Shown piece by piece: positions 36,145 through 44,412 of a stretch of 64,000 bases of DNA. The notes under the pieces are model-generated. The model ran no database searches. It saw nothing but the letters and a program-made list of their open reading frames with translations, and had not been told where the DNA came from. The translations under genes were made by a program, and so were the position numbers. The stretch covers positions 419,734-483,733 of the forward strand of contig KE159628.1 in NCBI GenBank assembly GCA_000403335.2, given 5' to 3'. This DNA is from Lachnospiraceae bacterium MD335. Its GTDB lineage: Bacteria > Bacillota > Clostridia > Lachnospirales > Lachnospiraceae. The number at the start of each line of letters is the position of its first letter. Position 1 is the first letter of the stretch.

Positions 36145-36522
36145 TTAAAAACACAAAGCTAATTGCATCATAGCTTCTTCAACCTCTTGTGTACACTCTT
36201 TTAGTATTTCGTTTGCTTCTTCGGTTGACAAATAAATAACTAATTTTTCATACTTAGGGTTCAATTTGCCAACTAATCCAAATGTTTGTAAATTGTTAAT
36301 GCCCTCTGAAATGTCATTAGAAATAACATTATCTATATTTGTTCTAAATTCAATATCCTCAAACATATATTTCAATTGTTCATTATCTCGTTTGAAACTA
36401 TATATACATGATGTAATAGAATCCAAATCAATAATTACTTTACTCCTTTTGACCAAAGACGCACATAGATAACGCATAAAATTATATGAACTTATTGGTG
36501 GTCTAGCGCATATTAACTCCAT
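36145..36522 (-). CDS. Small partner of the HD protein, unknown
   Basis: 125 residues (MELICARPPISSYNFMRYLC and onward), mixed helix/strand, with a helix near the end (EEANEILKECTQEVEEAMMQ). It lies 23 bases upstream of the HD gene, same strand and base composition, so they form an operon. It could sense, activate or inhibit the HD enzyme. No family is recognised. Confidence 0.55.
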   Translation of the reverse strand: MELICARPPISSYNFMRYLCASLVKRSKVIIDLDSITSCIYSFKRDNEQLKYMFEDIEFRTNIDNVISNDISEGINNLQTFGLVGKLNPKYEKLVIYLSTEEANEILKECTQEVEEAMMQLALCF

Positions 36523-36540
36523 TCCTTCTTCTCCTCTCAA

Positions 36541-36817
36541 AATGTAATTCTCTTCTGTTGTTTATATCTATGCTTACCAAAAGTAATTATTGCAAGTATC
36601 ATCTAAAATCATCAAAAAAAGACGCTTTCCTTGGCATCTCTCCCTAAAATCTTCCCTCGGTAGGATATTAGTAGATACCTACTGTCTCTAGTACTTCACA
36701 TATGCTACTATCTTATCCTATTTTTTTAGAAATATCAACCTTTTTATGCGATTTTTCGGCGATTCTTCAAAAACATTCTCCAAAGACAAATTAACATAAA
36801 ACCATCTTGCCAATCCG
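36541..36817. other. Noncoding gap upstream of the HD pair
   Basis: AT-rich; promoter sequences for the HD pair should lie here. No gene or clear repeat. Confidence 0.4.
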
Positions 36818-36878
36818 TTGGCACGAAATTGGCACAATTCCGCACAAAATTGGCACGGTTCTGCTCTTTCCCCGTAAA
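36818..36878. repeat. TTGGCAC iterons, copy 1
   Basis: TTGGCAC at 36,818, 36,829 and 36,850 (11- and 21-base steps), with GCAC at 36,842. From the last unit, 29 bases are identical to 45,847-45,875, where a second cluster occurs. Helical phasing suggests a protein-binding array. Confidence 0.65.
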
Positions 36879-36938
36879 AAGGGATATGTTACACTAAATA
36901 TGCTTAAAACTGCACCCAAAAGCAATCCGGGCTGGCGT

Positions 36939-37055
36939 GGCACCTTTCCAGAAAGGTGCTTTTTTTGCGCCTCTTACCGCGTAATCCGGCTTTTCCCCGC
37001 CTGCCAGCCCAAAGAAAGAAGACCGTGCCTGTCCCTGTGGCATGGTCTTTTCTTT
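36939..37055 (+). terminator. Two tandem terminators in the leader of a conjugation operon
   Basis: GCACCTTTC/GAAAGGTGC followed by T7 lies at 36,939-36,966. AAGACCGTGCC/GGCATGGTCTT followed by TTCTTT lies at 37,019-37,055. Both precede the TTG start at 37,091 on the same strand, so they may attenuate the operon. Confidence 0.65.
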
Positions 37056-37090
37056 CCACAACCAAATCTTATTTAAAGGAGGTCCACAAA

Positions 37091-37483
37091 TTGAGACTGA
37101 AAAACAAACTGCAGACGCCTGCCCCGGCAGGTAAGAAGCCCCGCCGCAGATTTTCCCCTGCAAAGGCAGCCTATTATGCCTTCCTGAGTTTTATGATGTT
37201 CTTAATGACGACCCAGCCGGTCTATGCCGCAGATGTATGGACGAAAGCCACGGAGATCATGAAGGACGTCTATAACCAGATCGTACTGATTTCCACCGTG
37301 GCCGCTATCGTCACCGCTTCGGTGGCCCTGCTGATGATGAACTTCTCCCGCTCCGGCCGCACGGTGGACGAAAGCCGCGCATGGCTGAAGCGCATCTGCA
37401 TCACTTGGGCGATTTTAAACGGCCTGGGGTTCATCATGGCCTACATCACCCCGTTCTTTGCGGATGGAAAGTGGAGTGGCTGA
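37091..37483 (+). CDS. VirB2/TrbC-like conjugation pilin-like protein
   Basis: 130 residues from a TTG start with AAAGGAGG upstream. Basic N terminus, signal-like helix ending QPVYAAD (probable cleavage after VYA), then a second helix (ISTVAAIVTASVALLMM) and a third (CITWAILNGLGFIMAYI). Small, Ala-rich and two-helix mature proteins at the start of transfer operons are typical of VirB2-type subunits. It is followed by a truncated TrbL/VirB6-like gene. Confidence 0.65.
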   Translation: MRLKNKLQTPAPAGKKPRRRFSPAKAAYYAFLSFMMFLMTTQPVYAADVWTKATEIMKDVYNQIVLISTVAAIVTASVALLMMNFSRSGRTVDESRAWLKRICITWAILNGLGFIMAYITPFFADGKWSG

Positions 37484-37505
37484 CGCCGGAAAGGAGTAAT
37501 CATTT

Positions 37506-37658
37506 ATGGGTATTTTAGACGGCATTGTGGAATGGATCGCCGAACAGGTGATGAACGGTCTTGACCTTATAACCACCTCGGTCCTGGGGGCGCTGGGCTG
37601 TGACATGACCGTGTTCCTCCGCTACTTCCCCGCCGCCGAGACCATGTATACTTTATGA
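37506..37658 (+). pseudogene. Truncated TrbL/VirB6-like gene start
   Basis: Reads MGILDGIVEWIAEQVMNGLD and on to FPAAETMYTL, then stops where CBASS DNA begins. The complete family member is a multi-helix channel protein. The defence cassette or the rearrangement that brought it cut the transfer operon here. Confidence 0.7.
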
Positions 37659-37664
37659 TTACAC

Positions 37665-38666
37665 TCACGGAATTATTACGGCATCCGAACCATTTCTTTT
37701 CATATCAATTCCCCATATATATTTTCCGTTATCATAGTGATAAACAATAACATTAGGGTCATGTTGAGAACTGAACCCTGCACCTAAAAAAAATGTAAAA
37801 GCTACTGATGATGAGATTACCATATGAATACATTGAATATCATATTTCTTAACGATTTCTCTTATTTTTGATAAAATTTGCTTTCGAAGATTTTCCGCTT
37901 GTGCATAATTTCCAATTATATCAAATTCTAAAGTTTGAAGTTGAAATCTAATAATATGACATTTCGTATCTGTGATAGAGGCTATCTCTATGTTTTTAAT
38001 TTCTAATGATGTAGATATTGCAACAATCAAATTATTTGATTTACAACTTTTATTTTCTTCTTGTATCTCTCTAAAACTTGTTTCCCATTTTGTATCTGCA
38101 GAAGTATCCCACTCTTCAAAGTTTGCACTATTATTATGCGCTCTGTGAAACAAATGTATTTCTTGCTGATCCCCATACATATATCCGGCTCTAAAAACTA
38201 GCGGAGTATGAGCTATTCCATAGTAACTATGTATCCCTTTTGTAGCAGTAAAATCTTTTATTGCTGAATCCTGTTCTGTAATAATCTGATGAAGATCATT
38301 AGGGTAAGAATACCCTACAATGTCTAAATTCTCTTCCTTTATATAATATTCTTTTTTTACATTAGGAGATAGCGGAGCCATTCCGTGTGCTAATGATACA
38401 TGACACAGAACATTCATTCGTTTCTTCCATGCAAATAATATTATAGATATTACCAATAAGACTCCAATTGGAAAACTTATTCTTTGTAAAGCCATCAAAT
38501 ATTTCTCGGGTACAAAAGCCACTATAGTATTATAAATTGCTGATACCTCTCCAATTTCTATTTTCTTTAAATTTTCACCTGTTCCAAGCGAAATTAAAAA
38601 TAAAATAAGAAGTAGTGTAAAAATCAAATAATAATACTTTTTGTATAGTTTACATAATTGTTCCAT
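37665..38666 (-). CDS. CBASS effector: two-helix membrane protein with SAVED domain (Cap14-like)
   Basis: 333 residues. Two N-terminal helices (LIFTLLLILFLISLGTG and ISFPIGVLLVISIILFAW) precede a soluble C-terminal region (about 150-333). It contains IHLFHRAHNNSANFEEW and a terminal VVISSSVAFTFFLGAGFSS stretch, as in SAVED sensors of cyclic oligonucleotides. On binding the CD-NTase signal it should assemble and damage the membrane. It overlaps the Cap3 gene by 17 bases and is last of four. The SAVED call rests on architecture and context. Confidence 0.75.
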   Translation of the reverse strand: MEQLCKLYKKYYYLIFTLLLILFLISLGTGENLKKIEIGEVSAIYNTIVAFVPEKYLMALQRISFPIGVLLVISIILFAWKKRMNVLCHVSLAHGMAPLSPNVKKEYYIKEENLDIVGYSYPNDLHQIITEQDSAIKDFTATKGIHSYYGIAHTPLVFRAGYMYGDQQEIHLFHRAHNNSANFEEWDTSADTKWETSFREIQEENKSCKSNNLIVAISTSLEIKNIEIASITDTKCHIIRFQLQTLEFDIIGNYAQAENLRKQILSKIREIVKKYDIQCIHMVISSSVAFTFFLGAGFSSQHDPNVIVYHYDNGKYIWGIDMKRNGSDAVIIP

Positions 38667-39108
38667 TATTATCCCACTCTCCTACTTTCTGTATCTTTCT
38701 GTCTTCAGTCATCCATATTCCAGAACACATAGTTCCAATTATTATAAAAAATTGTTGGTTGAAATTATGCTGTCTCTTAGAGATATTTTTCCAGTTATTA
38801 CAATCTATGAGTGATGGTATTGGTCTGCGTTGATTATGGGTATGCCATTCTCCCAAATAACTTTTCTTATATCCAGATTGTTCCCATAGCCTATCCATTA
38901 TTTCTTGATGACCCGTTTCTTTACGAATGAATCTATACCGACCACAAATATCATCTATTTGCGGCCATGTTATATTTGTTATCCTAAGAGCACTTTCTGA
39001 GGAATCATAATATCCTATTATGATTCCTCCAGACTCCAGTTTGAATTGCCTCTGTTTCTGATAGTTGCTAATTTCTAATAAAATATTTTCTTCTATATAA
39101 ATAGCCAT
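38650..39108 (-). CDS. cap3: Cap3, JAB/JAMM deconjugating peptidase of CBASS
   Basis: 152 residues. The JAMM zinc site is exact: Glu25 in LESGGIIIG, then His89-x-His91, seven residues, Ser99 and Asp102 (GEWHTHNQRRPIPSLID). Cap3 reverses the Cap2-made conjugates of the CD-NTase. The start is uncertain: ATG 39,108 has no good ribosome binding site, and longer readings from 39,147 or 39,156 overlap the Cap2 gene end, which would give translational coupling. Confidence 0.88.
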   Translation of the reverse strand: MAIYIEENILLEISNYQKQRQFKLESGGIIIGYYDSSESALRITNITWPQIDDICGRYRFIRKETGHQEIMDRLWEQSGYKKSYLGEWHTHNQRRPIPSLIDCNNWKNISKRQHNFNQQFFIIIGTMCSGIWMTEDRKIQKVGEWDNNGTIM

Positions 39109-39125
39109 GCTGGGGGTCTTGATTC

Positions 39126-40847
39126 TTAATCCTGTTTTTCTGAGCATATAGGGCACCTTTCATTTATGGGTATATTTTTCCTTGTGATACTGCAATAACT
39201 TTGACCGCTAATATGCTCATAATATTCTGAAACTTCAAACCCATTATTTATCAAATTATCTTCCGAGCCAATCCATGATATAAGAGTACTTTCCTTGCAC
39301 TGTCCAGTCAAAACTTCCAATGACAAACGAACTGTTAGAAGTGCTGTTTGCTGGCTATCCAAAGCACTATATTCCACAAATGATCCAGCACATCCTGATA
39401 GACTCTTTTTAAAATTCTGACCTGGTGCAACAAGACTAGCTCTGAAAGGAACAAGATCACTAGAGATCAAATCTGTATACATACATCTCAAGCAGCCACC
39501 AGAGGAATTGTTTATTGCAATAACATGTCCACCAATACCATAAGGTTCATTAAAGCAGACAACAAATGGAACATTTACATTTTTATCATATAAAATTCTG
39601 TTAAGCTCTAGATTAACTGTTGGTTCGCCCAATGCTGAAATGATTAAATCATAGTTTTTTAGACGCTGTACATCTCGTATAAAGCTTTCTACACTACGGT
39701 CTATAAAATTCAATGAATCTATTTCGACATATGGATATTGCTTTTCCAAAAATTCCTTTACTAAATCTGCCTTATTTTTTCTCTTTGTAGCAACATCAAA
39801 GCCCAAAAGATGTCGGTATACATTTTCAACACTCAAAATGTCTTTGTCTAAAATATCAAGCTTGCAAATTCCTGATTGACAAAGATTACTAGCAACATAA
39901 CTGCCTACTGAGCCGCAGCCTAATAAAAGAACCGATTTCTCAGCCAGATTTATATTTTCGCCACACCGCTTTAAAAGAAAATTATAATCTATGGGTCTGG
40001 TTGTCACAGGCGTAACTGTGCAATTAATCATTTTTTCTATTTTTCTAAATTGACTATTCTTACAGAAAATATGAAATGATACAATAATGTCCTGGTTTTC
40101 TGAAGGAATTGATAATATTAAAAACTGGTTAAATATACGTCTCTTTCTAGTCAGAAAAAGATTAAATGCTTTTTTCTGGCTACTTGTAATATTTTTTGTT
40201 ATAAAATTTCTTAACCACTTCCAAGTATACATCTTTTGTATTGGTGGAATACAAAATGAACGCAATCGTATTAGCAGGCAATCAATATTTGATTTTCTTT
40301 CCAGAGACACTCCAAAATTATTTTTTAACAAGCACTCAGAATCCACAATATTCTCTGAAACAAGCAATCTGTTTTCGGCTCGAACTACTGATAAATTTTG
40401 ATATTCTTTTCCCATACATGAAGAAAGATTTGTGTATAATATCATCTTTGATACTTCTGCCCAATAAGCATTAAATTCCCGCACAACTTCTGTCTTGTAT
40501 TCGTAACTTTCCGGATCAATACATAATATATCTACGGCTCTATCAAAAGCATCTAATAACATCTGATCTGGCATATCAGTCTGTATCAAGAGAGATGAAT
40601 CATCAAAGAGACAAATCTTCCCTGCATTATCAACATGAGGATAAAACCGTTGTGCATTTTCTATACTGAAAATAGGAAACTCCAAAGGAAAATAGTTGGA
40701 GAAGTCTATTTTTAAAACTAATTTTTCATTTGGCAATACTATAGTTCCTTGAAATACTGTCGATTGTTTCGGCAGTATTTCAAAGAAAACATGTCTCTCA
40801 TAATTTAGTTTACCTATAAGATTTTCTAACTGTGCGATTTCCATCAT
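39126..40847 (-). CDS. cap2: Cap2, fused E2-E1 ubiquitin-transfer-like enzyme of CBASS
   Basis: 573 residues. The N-terminal E2-like domain has a candidate catalytic Cys in NAGKICLFDD (Cys79). The E1/ThiF domain has the nucleotide loop LLGCGSVGSYVASNLC, LDKDILSVENVYRH and a candidate Cys at about 486 (SGCAGSFVEYSALDSQQTA). Cys pairs CLRC and CPIC probably bind zinc. Cap2 joins the CD-NTase C terminus to target proteins and primes it. The start overlaps the CD-NTase stop (ATGATG). Confidence 0.9.
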   Translation of the reverse strand: MMEIAQLENLIGKLNYERHVFFEILPKQSTVFQGTIVLPNEKLVLKIDFSNYFPLEFPIFSIENAQRFYPHVDNAGKICLFDDSSLLIQTDMPDQMLLDAFDRAVDILCIDPESYEYKTEVVREFNAYWAEVSKMILYTNLSSCMGKEYQNLSVVRAENRLLVSENIVDSECLLKNNFGVSLERKSNIDCLLIRLRSFCIPPIQKMYTWKWLRNFITKNITSSQKKAFNLFLTRKRRIFNQFLILSIPSENQDIIVSFHIFCKNSQFRKIEKMINCTVTPVTTRPIDYNFLLKRCGENINLAEKSVLLLGCGSVGSYVASNLCQSGICKLDILDKDILSVENVYRHLLGFDVATKRKNKADLVKEFLEKQYPYVEIDSLNFIDRSVESFIRDVQRLKNYDLIISALGEPTVNLELNRILYDKNVNVPFVVCFNEPYGIGGHVIAINNSSGGCLRCMYTDLISSDLVPFRASLVAPGQNFKKSLSGCAGSFVEYSALDSQQTALLTVRLSLEVLTGQCKESTLISWIGSEDNLINNGFEVSEYYEHISGQSYCSITRKNIPINERCPICSEKQD

Positions 40848-41854
40848 GCTGATTCAGACGTTCCTACATAGCTGCGATCTACAGCAGCAGGGAATGCCTC
40901 TCCAAAAATATCAATCATAAGTTGACAAACTTCTGACTTCTTGCTTTTCCCCTCTTCTTCTGTGAGTTTTGAATACATTGCAGAAATCTGGTTATAAAAA
41001 TTATTCATTTGCTTGTTCGACATCTTTTCAAATAAATTATTTCCTGGTTGAACTGGTAATGATTGTGTTATTGTTCGATAAAAACATCCATCATCACTAT
41101 CCCATGTAAGATTAAAAGCATTTTGGATATTATTAACTAATCTTTTCAGCGCCTTAAAATCATCATACGCCTTTTTATTTGTCAAAAAATCCTTTGAATA
41201 ATACGGCGTAAAGTAACTACATGCTAATGCTGTCAGTGCAATCCCTGTTGGAGCATTATTCCCAGAAGTAATAAAATGCTGGTTCTTCCATTTTTTCATA
41301 TAGCGTACAACACGCCTAAACTGCGCTCTATCATCTGAATCATCATATAATGAATTCAGATAATTTAATAACTCTTGCGGATCAGATAATTGCCAGATAC
41401 GATATTCTTCTGTGGAATATTCCTTCCCTTTCGCAATGTACATTTGCTTGTCCGCATTATTGGCTGCATAAACCGCAAAATCGACATGATATATCGGTTC
41501 TTTGTCTTTTTGGTATGTAACAGTAACGCAAGACCTCCGTATCTTTACACTTTTTGTATGACCATCTAAAGCATCCTTTACCCACTGCTTTACTTGAACC
41601 GGATCCGAATAATCATCATGGTCTATATCAAACTTCAAACCTACATCAATATCAAAATCCCCATCGTCTGGCTTGATCCCTGTCCCCATAGCATAACTTC
41701 CCTGATTAAAAGTTGTAAAAGATGCTGCTTTATCAGAAATATTCTTCCTCAGTTTATTTAATAGAATATCACGCTTATTGCGCAATTCTTGATTTTCTTC
41801 CGAAAGTTTAATTTTGTCGTGAAAAGTAAGAAATTCTGATTGAACATTTACCAT
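40844..41854 (-). CDS. CBASS CD-NTase (cGAS/DncV-like nucleotidyltransferase)
   Basis: 336 residues. The active site has Gly52-Ser53 (QGSYAMGTG), Asp68-x-Asp70 (DDGDFDIDVG) and a third acid at Asp125 (YHVDFAVY), all intact. It should make a cyclic di- or trinucleotide when phage infects, switching on the SAVED effector. The C terminus ends in ...TSESA, a small residue as expected for Cap2-mediated conjugation. ATG 41,854 follows AGGAGG. First gene of a four-gene type II CBASS operon. Confidence 0.9.
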   Translation of the reverse strand: MVNVQSEFLTFHDKIKLSEENQELRNKRDILLNKLRKNISDKAASFTTFNQGSYAMGTGIKPDDGDFDIDVGLKFDIDHDDYSDPVQVKQWVKDALDGHTKSVKIRRSCVTVTYQKDKEPIYHVDFAVYAANNADKQMYIAKGKEYSTEEYRIWQLSDPQELLNYLNSLYDDSDDRAQFRRVVRYMKKWKNQHFITSGNNAPTGIALTALACSYFTPYYSKDFLTNKKAYDDFKALKRLVNNIQNAFNLTWDSDDGCFYRTITQSLPVQPGNNLFEKMSNKQMNNFYNQISAMYSKLTEEEGKSKKSEVCQLMIDIFGEAFPAAVDRSYVGTSESA

Positions 41855-42000
41855 ATGTTTTGTTACCTCCTGCACATAAAATATATTGGCACTCGTTGCC
41901 GTTGTTTGCTAACAATCCAATCATATCATGCTTTTTCCAATATTTCAACATATTTTTTATCTGTATTCGTAATTTTTTCGCAAATAAAAGAAAAACATTC

Positions 42001-42028
42001 TTGATTATTTTGTTTTTTGTGGTATAAT
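42001..42028 (+). promoter_or_regulatory. Promoter of the AAA ATPase gene
   Basis: TTGATT (42,001-42,006), a 16-base spacer and TATAAT (42,023-42,028), with the start codon 20 bases on. The CBASS operon starts divergently about 150 bases away. Confidence 0.6.
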
Positions 42029-42047
42029 GATAGTGGAGGTATATACC

Positions 42048-43376
42048 ATGTTTGAATATATAAGACTAAAAAACTTCAAATCTTTTGGAGATATAGAATT
42101 TAATCTTCTTGACAAAAAGGGAAATCCTAAAAGGTTGATTTTACTATATGGTGAAAATGGCATTGGCAAATCAAACTTAGCCTCTGCTTTTTTTATGTTA
42201 TCTGAGACCTTGAGAACTATGGATGTTAGAGATATCATGCAATCAATCCTTTCTGAAGAACCGGATTCATTAAGCAATGAAGAATTTGCACGTTTTTTTA
42301 AAATGCGATATAAGGATATTGAAACATTGATTCGTGAGAATAAAATGGTTGCTTCTGAAGATTCCATGTCTATGGAATTCGGCTTCCGTATACATGAAAA
42401 GAGTGGTCGTTATTTATTAGAGACTAATGATTCCCAAATTATACATGAACGCTTAGAATACATTCTTACTAAAAATAAGGGGGTATACTTTGATATTACT
42501 CCAGAACAAATTACTATTAGTCCCAAAATATTTCTTGAAAAAAGTGCATATCAAGAAATTAAATTAGCTTGCTCTAAATACTGGGGAAAACATTCTCTGC
42601 TTTCTATTTTAATGCATGAATCTGAAGATAAAGCAGATGAATATATCAAGGAGCAATTAACCGACAATTTTGATTATATCATGGAATTTCTTTCTCGGAT
42701 ATCTTGTAAGGTCAAATTTGGCAGTCGTCAGGAAAGAGGTATTATTGGATTGCCACATGAAATATTTGGTGATTTTGATGAAGGTACTATTTCTAAAGAA
42801 GATGAAATTTTATTAGATAGAAGCGAAGCCATGCTAAACATCTTTTTCAAAAGTACAAATCGGGATATTAAAAAGGTATTTTACAAACGTACTGCTAAAG
42901 AAAATACTATTCACTATCAGCTAATGCAAACAAAGTTGATAGCTGGACATGAAAGATCAATAGAATTTTCTATGGAGTCAACGGGTACACAGTCCCTTTT
43001 ACAATTACTGCCATTTATGCTTGTGGTCGTTAAAGGCTCTGTTGCAATAATTGACGAATTTGACACTGGTGTACATGATTTATTGGTACAGAGCCTTGTA
43101 AACTCTCTTTATGAAAATCTCTCAGGTCAGTTAATTATGACTACACATAATACCCTGCTTATGGAATCTGGACTTCCAAAGGAATGCATTTATGTGATAA
43201 ATGAATTAGAAGATGGGGATAAAGAAATACAATGTATAACCTATTATGATAATAAAATTCATGTGAATACCAACATCAGAGATCAATACATGAGTGGAAA
43301 ATATCAAGGCATCCCAGAACCAATAGCTATAAATTTTGTTTCACTTTTATCTACATTAGGTTTAAAGACTAACTAA
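42048..43376 (+). CDS. AAA family ATPase of the OLD/RloA type
   Basis: 442 residues. Walker A GENGIGKSN lies within the first 40 residues after FEYIRLKNFKSFGDIEF, the SMC/OLD-like start. Walker B is in VAIIDEFDTGVHDLL and a His switch in IMTTHNTLLM. The middle is helical. No Toprim nuclease domain is present. Such ATPases occur alone or with nucleases in abortive-infection systems. It is divergent from the CBASS operon, so it may be an extra defence unit; a link to CBASS is unproven. Confidence 0.75.
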   Translation: MFEYIRLKNFKSFGDIEFNLLDKKGNPKRLILLYGENGIGKSNLASAFFMLSETLRTMDVRDIMQSILSEEPDSLSNEEFARFFKMRYKDIETLIRENKMVASEDSMSMEFGFRIHEKSGRYLLETNDSQIIHERLEYILTKNKGVYFDITPEQITISPKIFLEKSAYQEIKLACSKYWGKHSLLSILMHESEDKADEYIKEQLTDNFDYIMEFLSRISCKVKFGSRQERGIIGLPHEIFGDFDEGTISKEDEILLDRSEAMLNIFFKSTNRDIKKVFYKRTAKENTIHYQLMQTKLIAGHERSIEFSMESTGTQSLLQLLPFMLVVVKGSVAIIDEFDTGVHDLLVQSLVNSLYENLSGQLIMTTHNTLLMESGLPKECIYVINELEDGDKEIQCITYYDNKIHVNTNIRDQYMSGKYQGIPEPIAINFVSLLSTLGLKTN

Positions 43377-43446
43377 TAAGATTTTTCTTGAAAACTTGAT
43401 AGTACAATCTCTTTTGCAGAAAATAGTAGAAAAATTGATGTCAGAG

Positions 43447-43531
43447 CGTTTGCGGAAGGATTCGAACCTTCGGTGCGTTACCGCACACCACCTTAGCAGG
43501 GTGGCACCATAGACCACTCGGACACGCAAAC
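43447..43531 (-). tRNA. tRNA-Ser(GCT)
   Basis: GTTTGCG/CGCAAAC acceptor stem, anticodon loop CTGCTAA, a long variable arm typical of tRNA-Ser and a T arm GGTTCGAATCC. First of a minus-strand tRNA cluster. Confidence 0.9.
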
Positions 43532-43537
43532 AGAAAG

Positions 43538-43620
43538 TGGATGGGGCAGGACTCGAACCTGCGGTGTTTCTTTGTGACGGATTTACAGTCCGCTGCCCTC
43601 GCCACTAGGCATACCCATCC
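43538..43620 (-). tRNA. tRNA-Tyr(GTA)
   Basis: GGATGGG acceptor, anticodon loop CTGTAAA, long variable arm and T arm GGTTCGAGTCC; acceptor closes with CCCATCC. Confidence 0.9.
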
Positions 43621-43621
43621 A

Positions 43622-43695
43622 TGGGGTGACCAGGGGGAATCGAACCCCCATAAGCAGAGCCACAATCTGCCGGACTACCATTGTCCTATAGCCAC
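43622..43695 (-). tRNA. tRNA-His(GTG), CCA encoded
   Basis: GTGGCTA acceptor, anticodon loop TTGTGGC, T arm GGTTCGATTCC, and an encoded CCA end. Confidence 0.88.
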
Positions 43696-43697
43696 AG

Positions 43698-43770
43698 TAG
43701 CTCCTGTGGGGCTCGAACCCATCATTTCCGGCTTGAGAGGCCGGCGTCCTGACCTTTAGACTAAGGAGCC
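43698..43770 (-). tRNA. tRNA-Glu(CTC)
   Basis: GGCTCCT acceptor, anticodon loop CCTCTCA, T arm GGTTCGAGCC. Intact, and closely similar to the disrupted tRNA-Glu(TTC) next to it. Confidence 0.85.
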
Positions 43771-43774
43771 ATAA

Positions 43775-43898
43775 CGATCCCCATGGGGTGCTGTGGTCCA
43801 GTGGACCACGCTTAGCACCGACCGAAGCGGAGCGTAGACCTTGAACCCAATACCTCCGGCTTGAAAGGCCGGTGTCCTGACCTTTAGACCAGGGGACC
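43775..43898 (-). pseudogene. tRNA-Glu(TTC) gene interrupted in the T loop
   Basis: On the minus strand the acceptor GGTCCCC, D arm, anticodon arm (CCGGCCTTTCAAGCCGG) and T stem to GGGTTCAA are normal. Then about 50 foreign bases (43,791-43,840) follow before CCCAT and an acceptor strand GGGGATC that pairs with GGTCCCC over seven positions. So the gene seems complete but split. Confidence 0.7.
43791..43840. repeat. ~50-bp palindromic insertion in the tRNA-Glu T loop
   Basis: It contains GTGGTCC-AGT-GGACCAC, and GGTGCT/AGCACC arms outside it, next to a GACCGAAGCGG/GCGTAGACC stretch. It looks like a small REP- or MITE-type palindrome; no ORF. Confidence 0.6.
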
Positions 43899-43950
43899 TT
43901 GTTGCAGGCATTTTCAGCCTGCGAATCAACGATGTTCTTTCTTTTCTATA

Positions 43951-44205
43951 TCATGCGCCAATCTGCATCTGGGCCGCTGCATCTATGACCAGAATATCAT
44001 CCAGTCGTACCTGCAGGACTGTCGCCAACACTACCAGATTATCTATGGTAGGCAGAGCTGCACCCTGCTGCCACTTGTATATAGCCTGCGGTGTGGCAAA
44101 ACCAAAAATATCCTGTAAATCCTTTACGGATAATCCTGCCTGCTTCCGCAGTCTGTTGATGTTCTGTCCTGTTCCTATCATATCTATGGTTGGCAGATTT
44201 ACCAT
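43951..44205 (-). CDS. Small XRE-family regulator in the tRNA cluster
   Basis: 84 residues with a single Cro/CI HTH (INRLRKQAGLSVKDLQDIFG, ATPQAIYKWQQGAALPTIDN) and nothing else. ATG 44,205 follows AGGAGG by eight bases. It lies between two tRNA genes on the same strand and may be cotranscribed with them. The target is unknown. Confidence 0.8.
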   Translation of the reverse strand: MVNLPTIDMIGTGQNINRLRKQAGLSVKDLQDIFGFATPQAIYKWQQGAALPTIDNLVVLATVLQVRLDDILVIDAAAQMQIGA

Positions 44206-44247
44206 GTCTTTCACCTCCTGTTATCAAAATTCAATATCCAGGCGGTC

Positions 44248-44322
44248 ATGCTCCATATGGGACTCGAACCCATGGCCACTCGATTAAAAGTCGAGTGCTC
44301 TCCCATCTGAGCTAATGGAGCA
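44248..44322 (-). tRNA. tRNA-Lys(TTT)
   Basis: TGCTCCA acceptor pairing TGGAGCA, D arm AGCTCAGATGGGAGAGC, anticodon loop CTTTTAA and T arm GGTTCGAGTCC. Complete. Confidence 0.88.
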
Positions 44323-44412
44323 TAAAAATACCGCCTACCTCATACAAGATAAGCGGTACACAAATCCATGTCTTGCTTCCGGCAGGCTTTTTATAGTCCT
44401 GCCTTCCGGATA

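Noticed and set aside
36818..36835. A sigma-54 promoter (GG-N10-GC in TTGGCACGAAATTGGC)
   Set aside because: The match arises from overlapping iterons repeated at 11 bases; no sigma-54 activator is seen nearby.
43791..43840. A group I intron in tRNA-Glu
   Set aside because: About 50 bases is far too short for a self-splicing intron and it lies in the T loop rather than the anticodon loop; a palindromic mobile unit is simpler.
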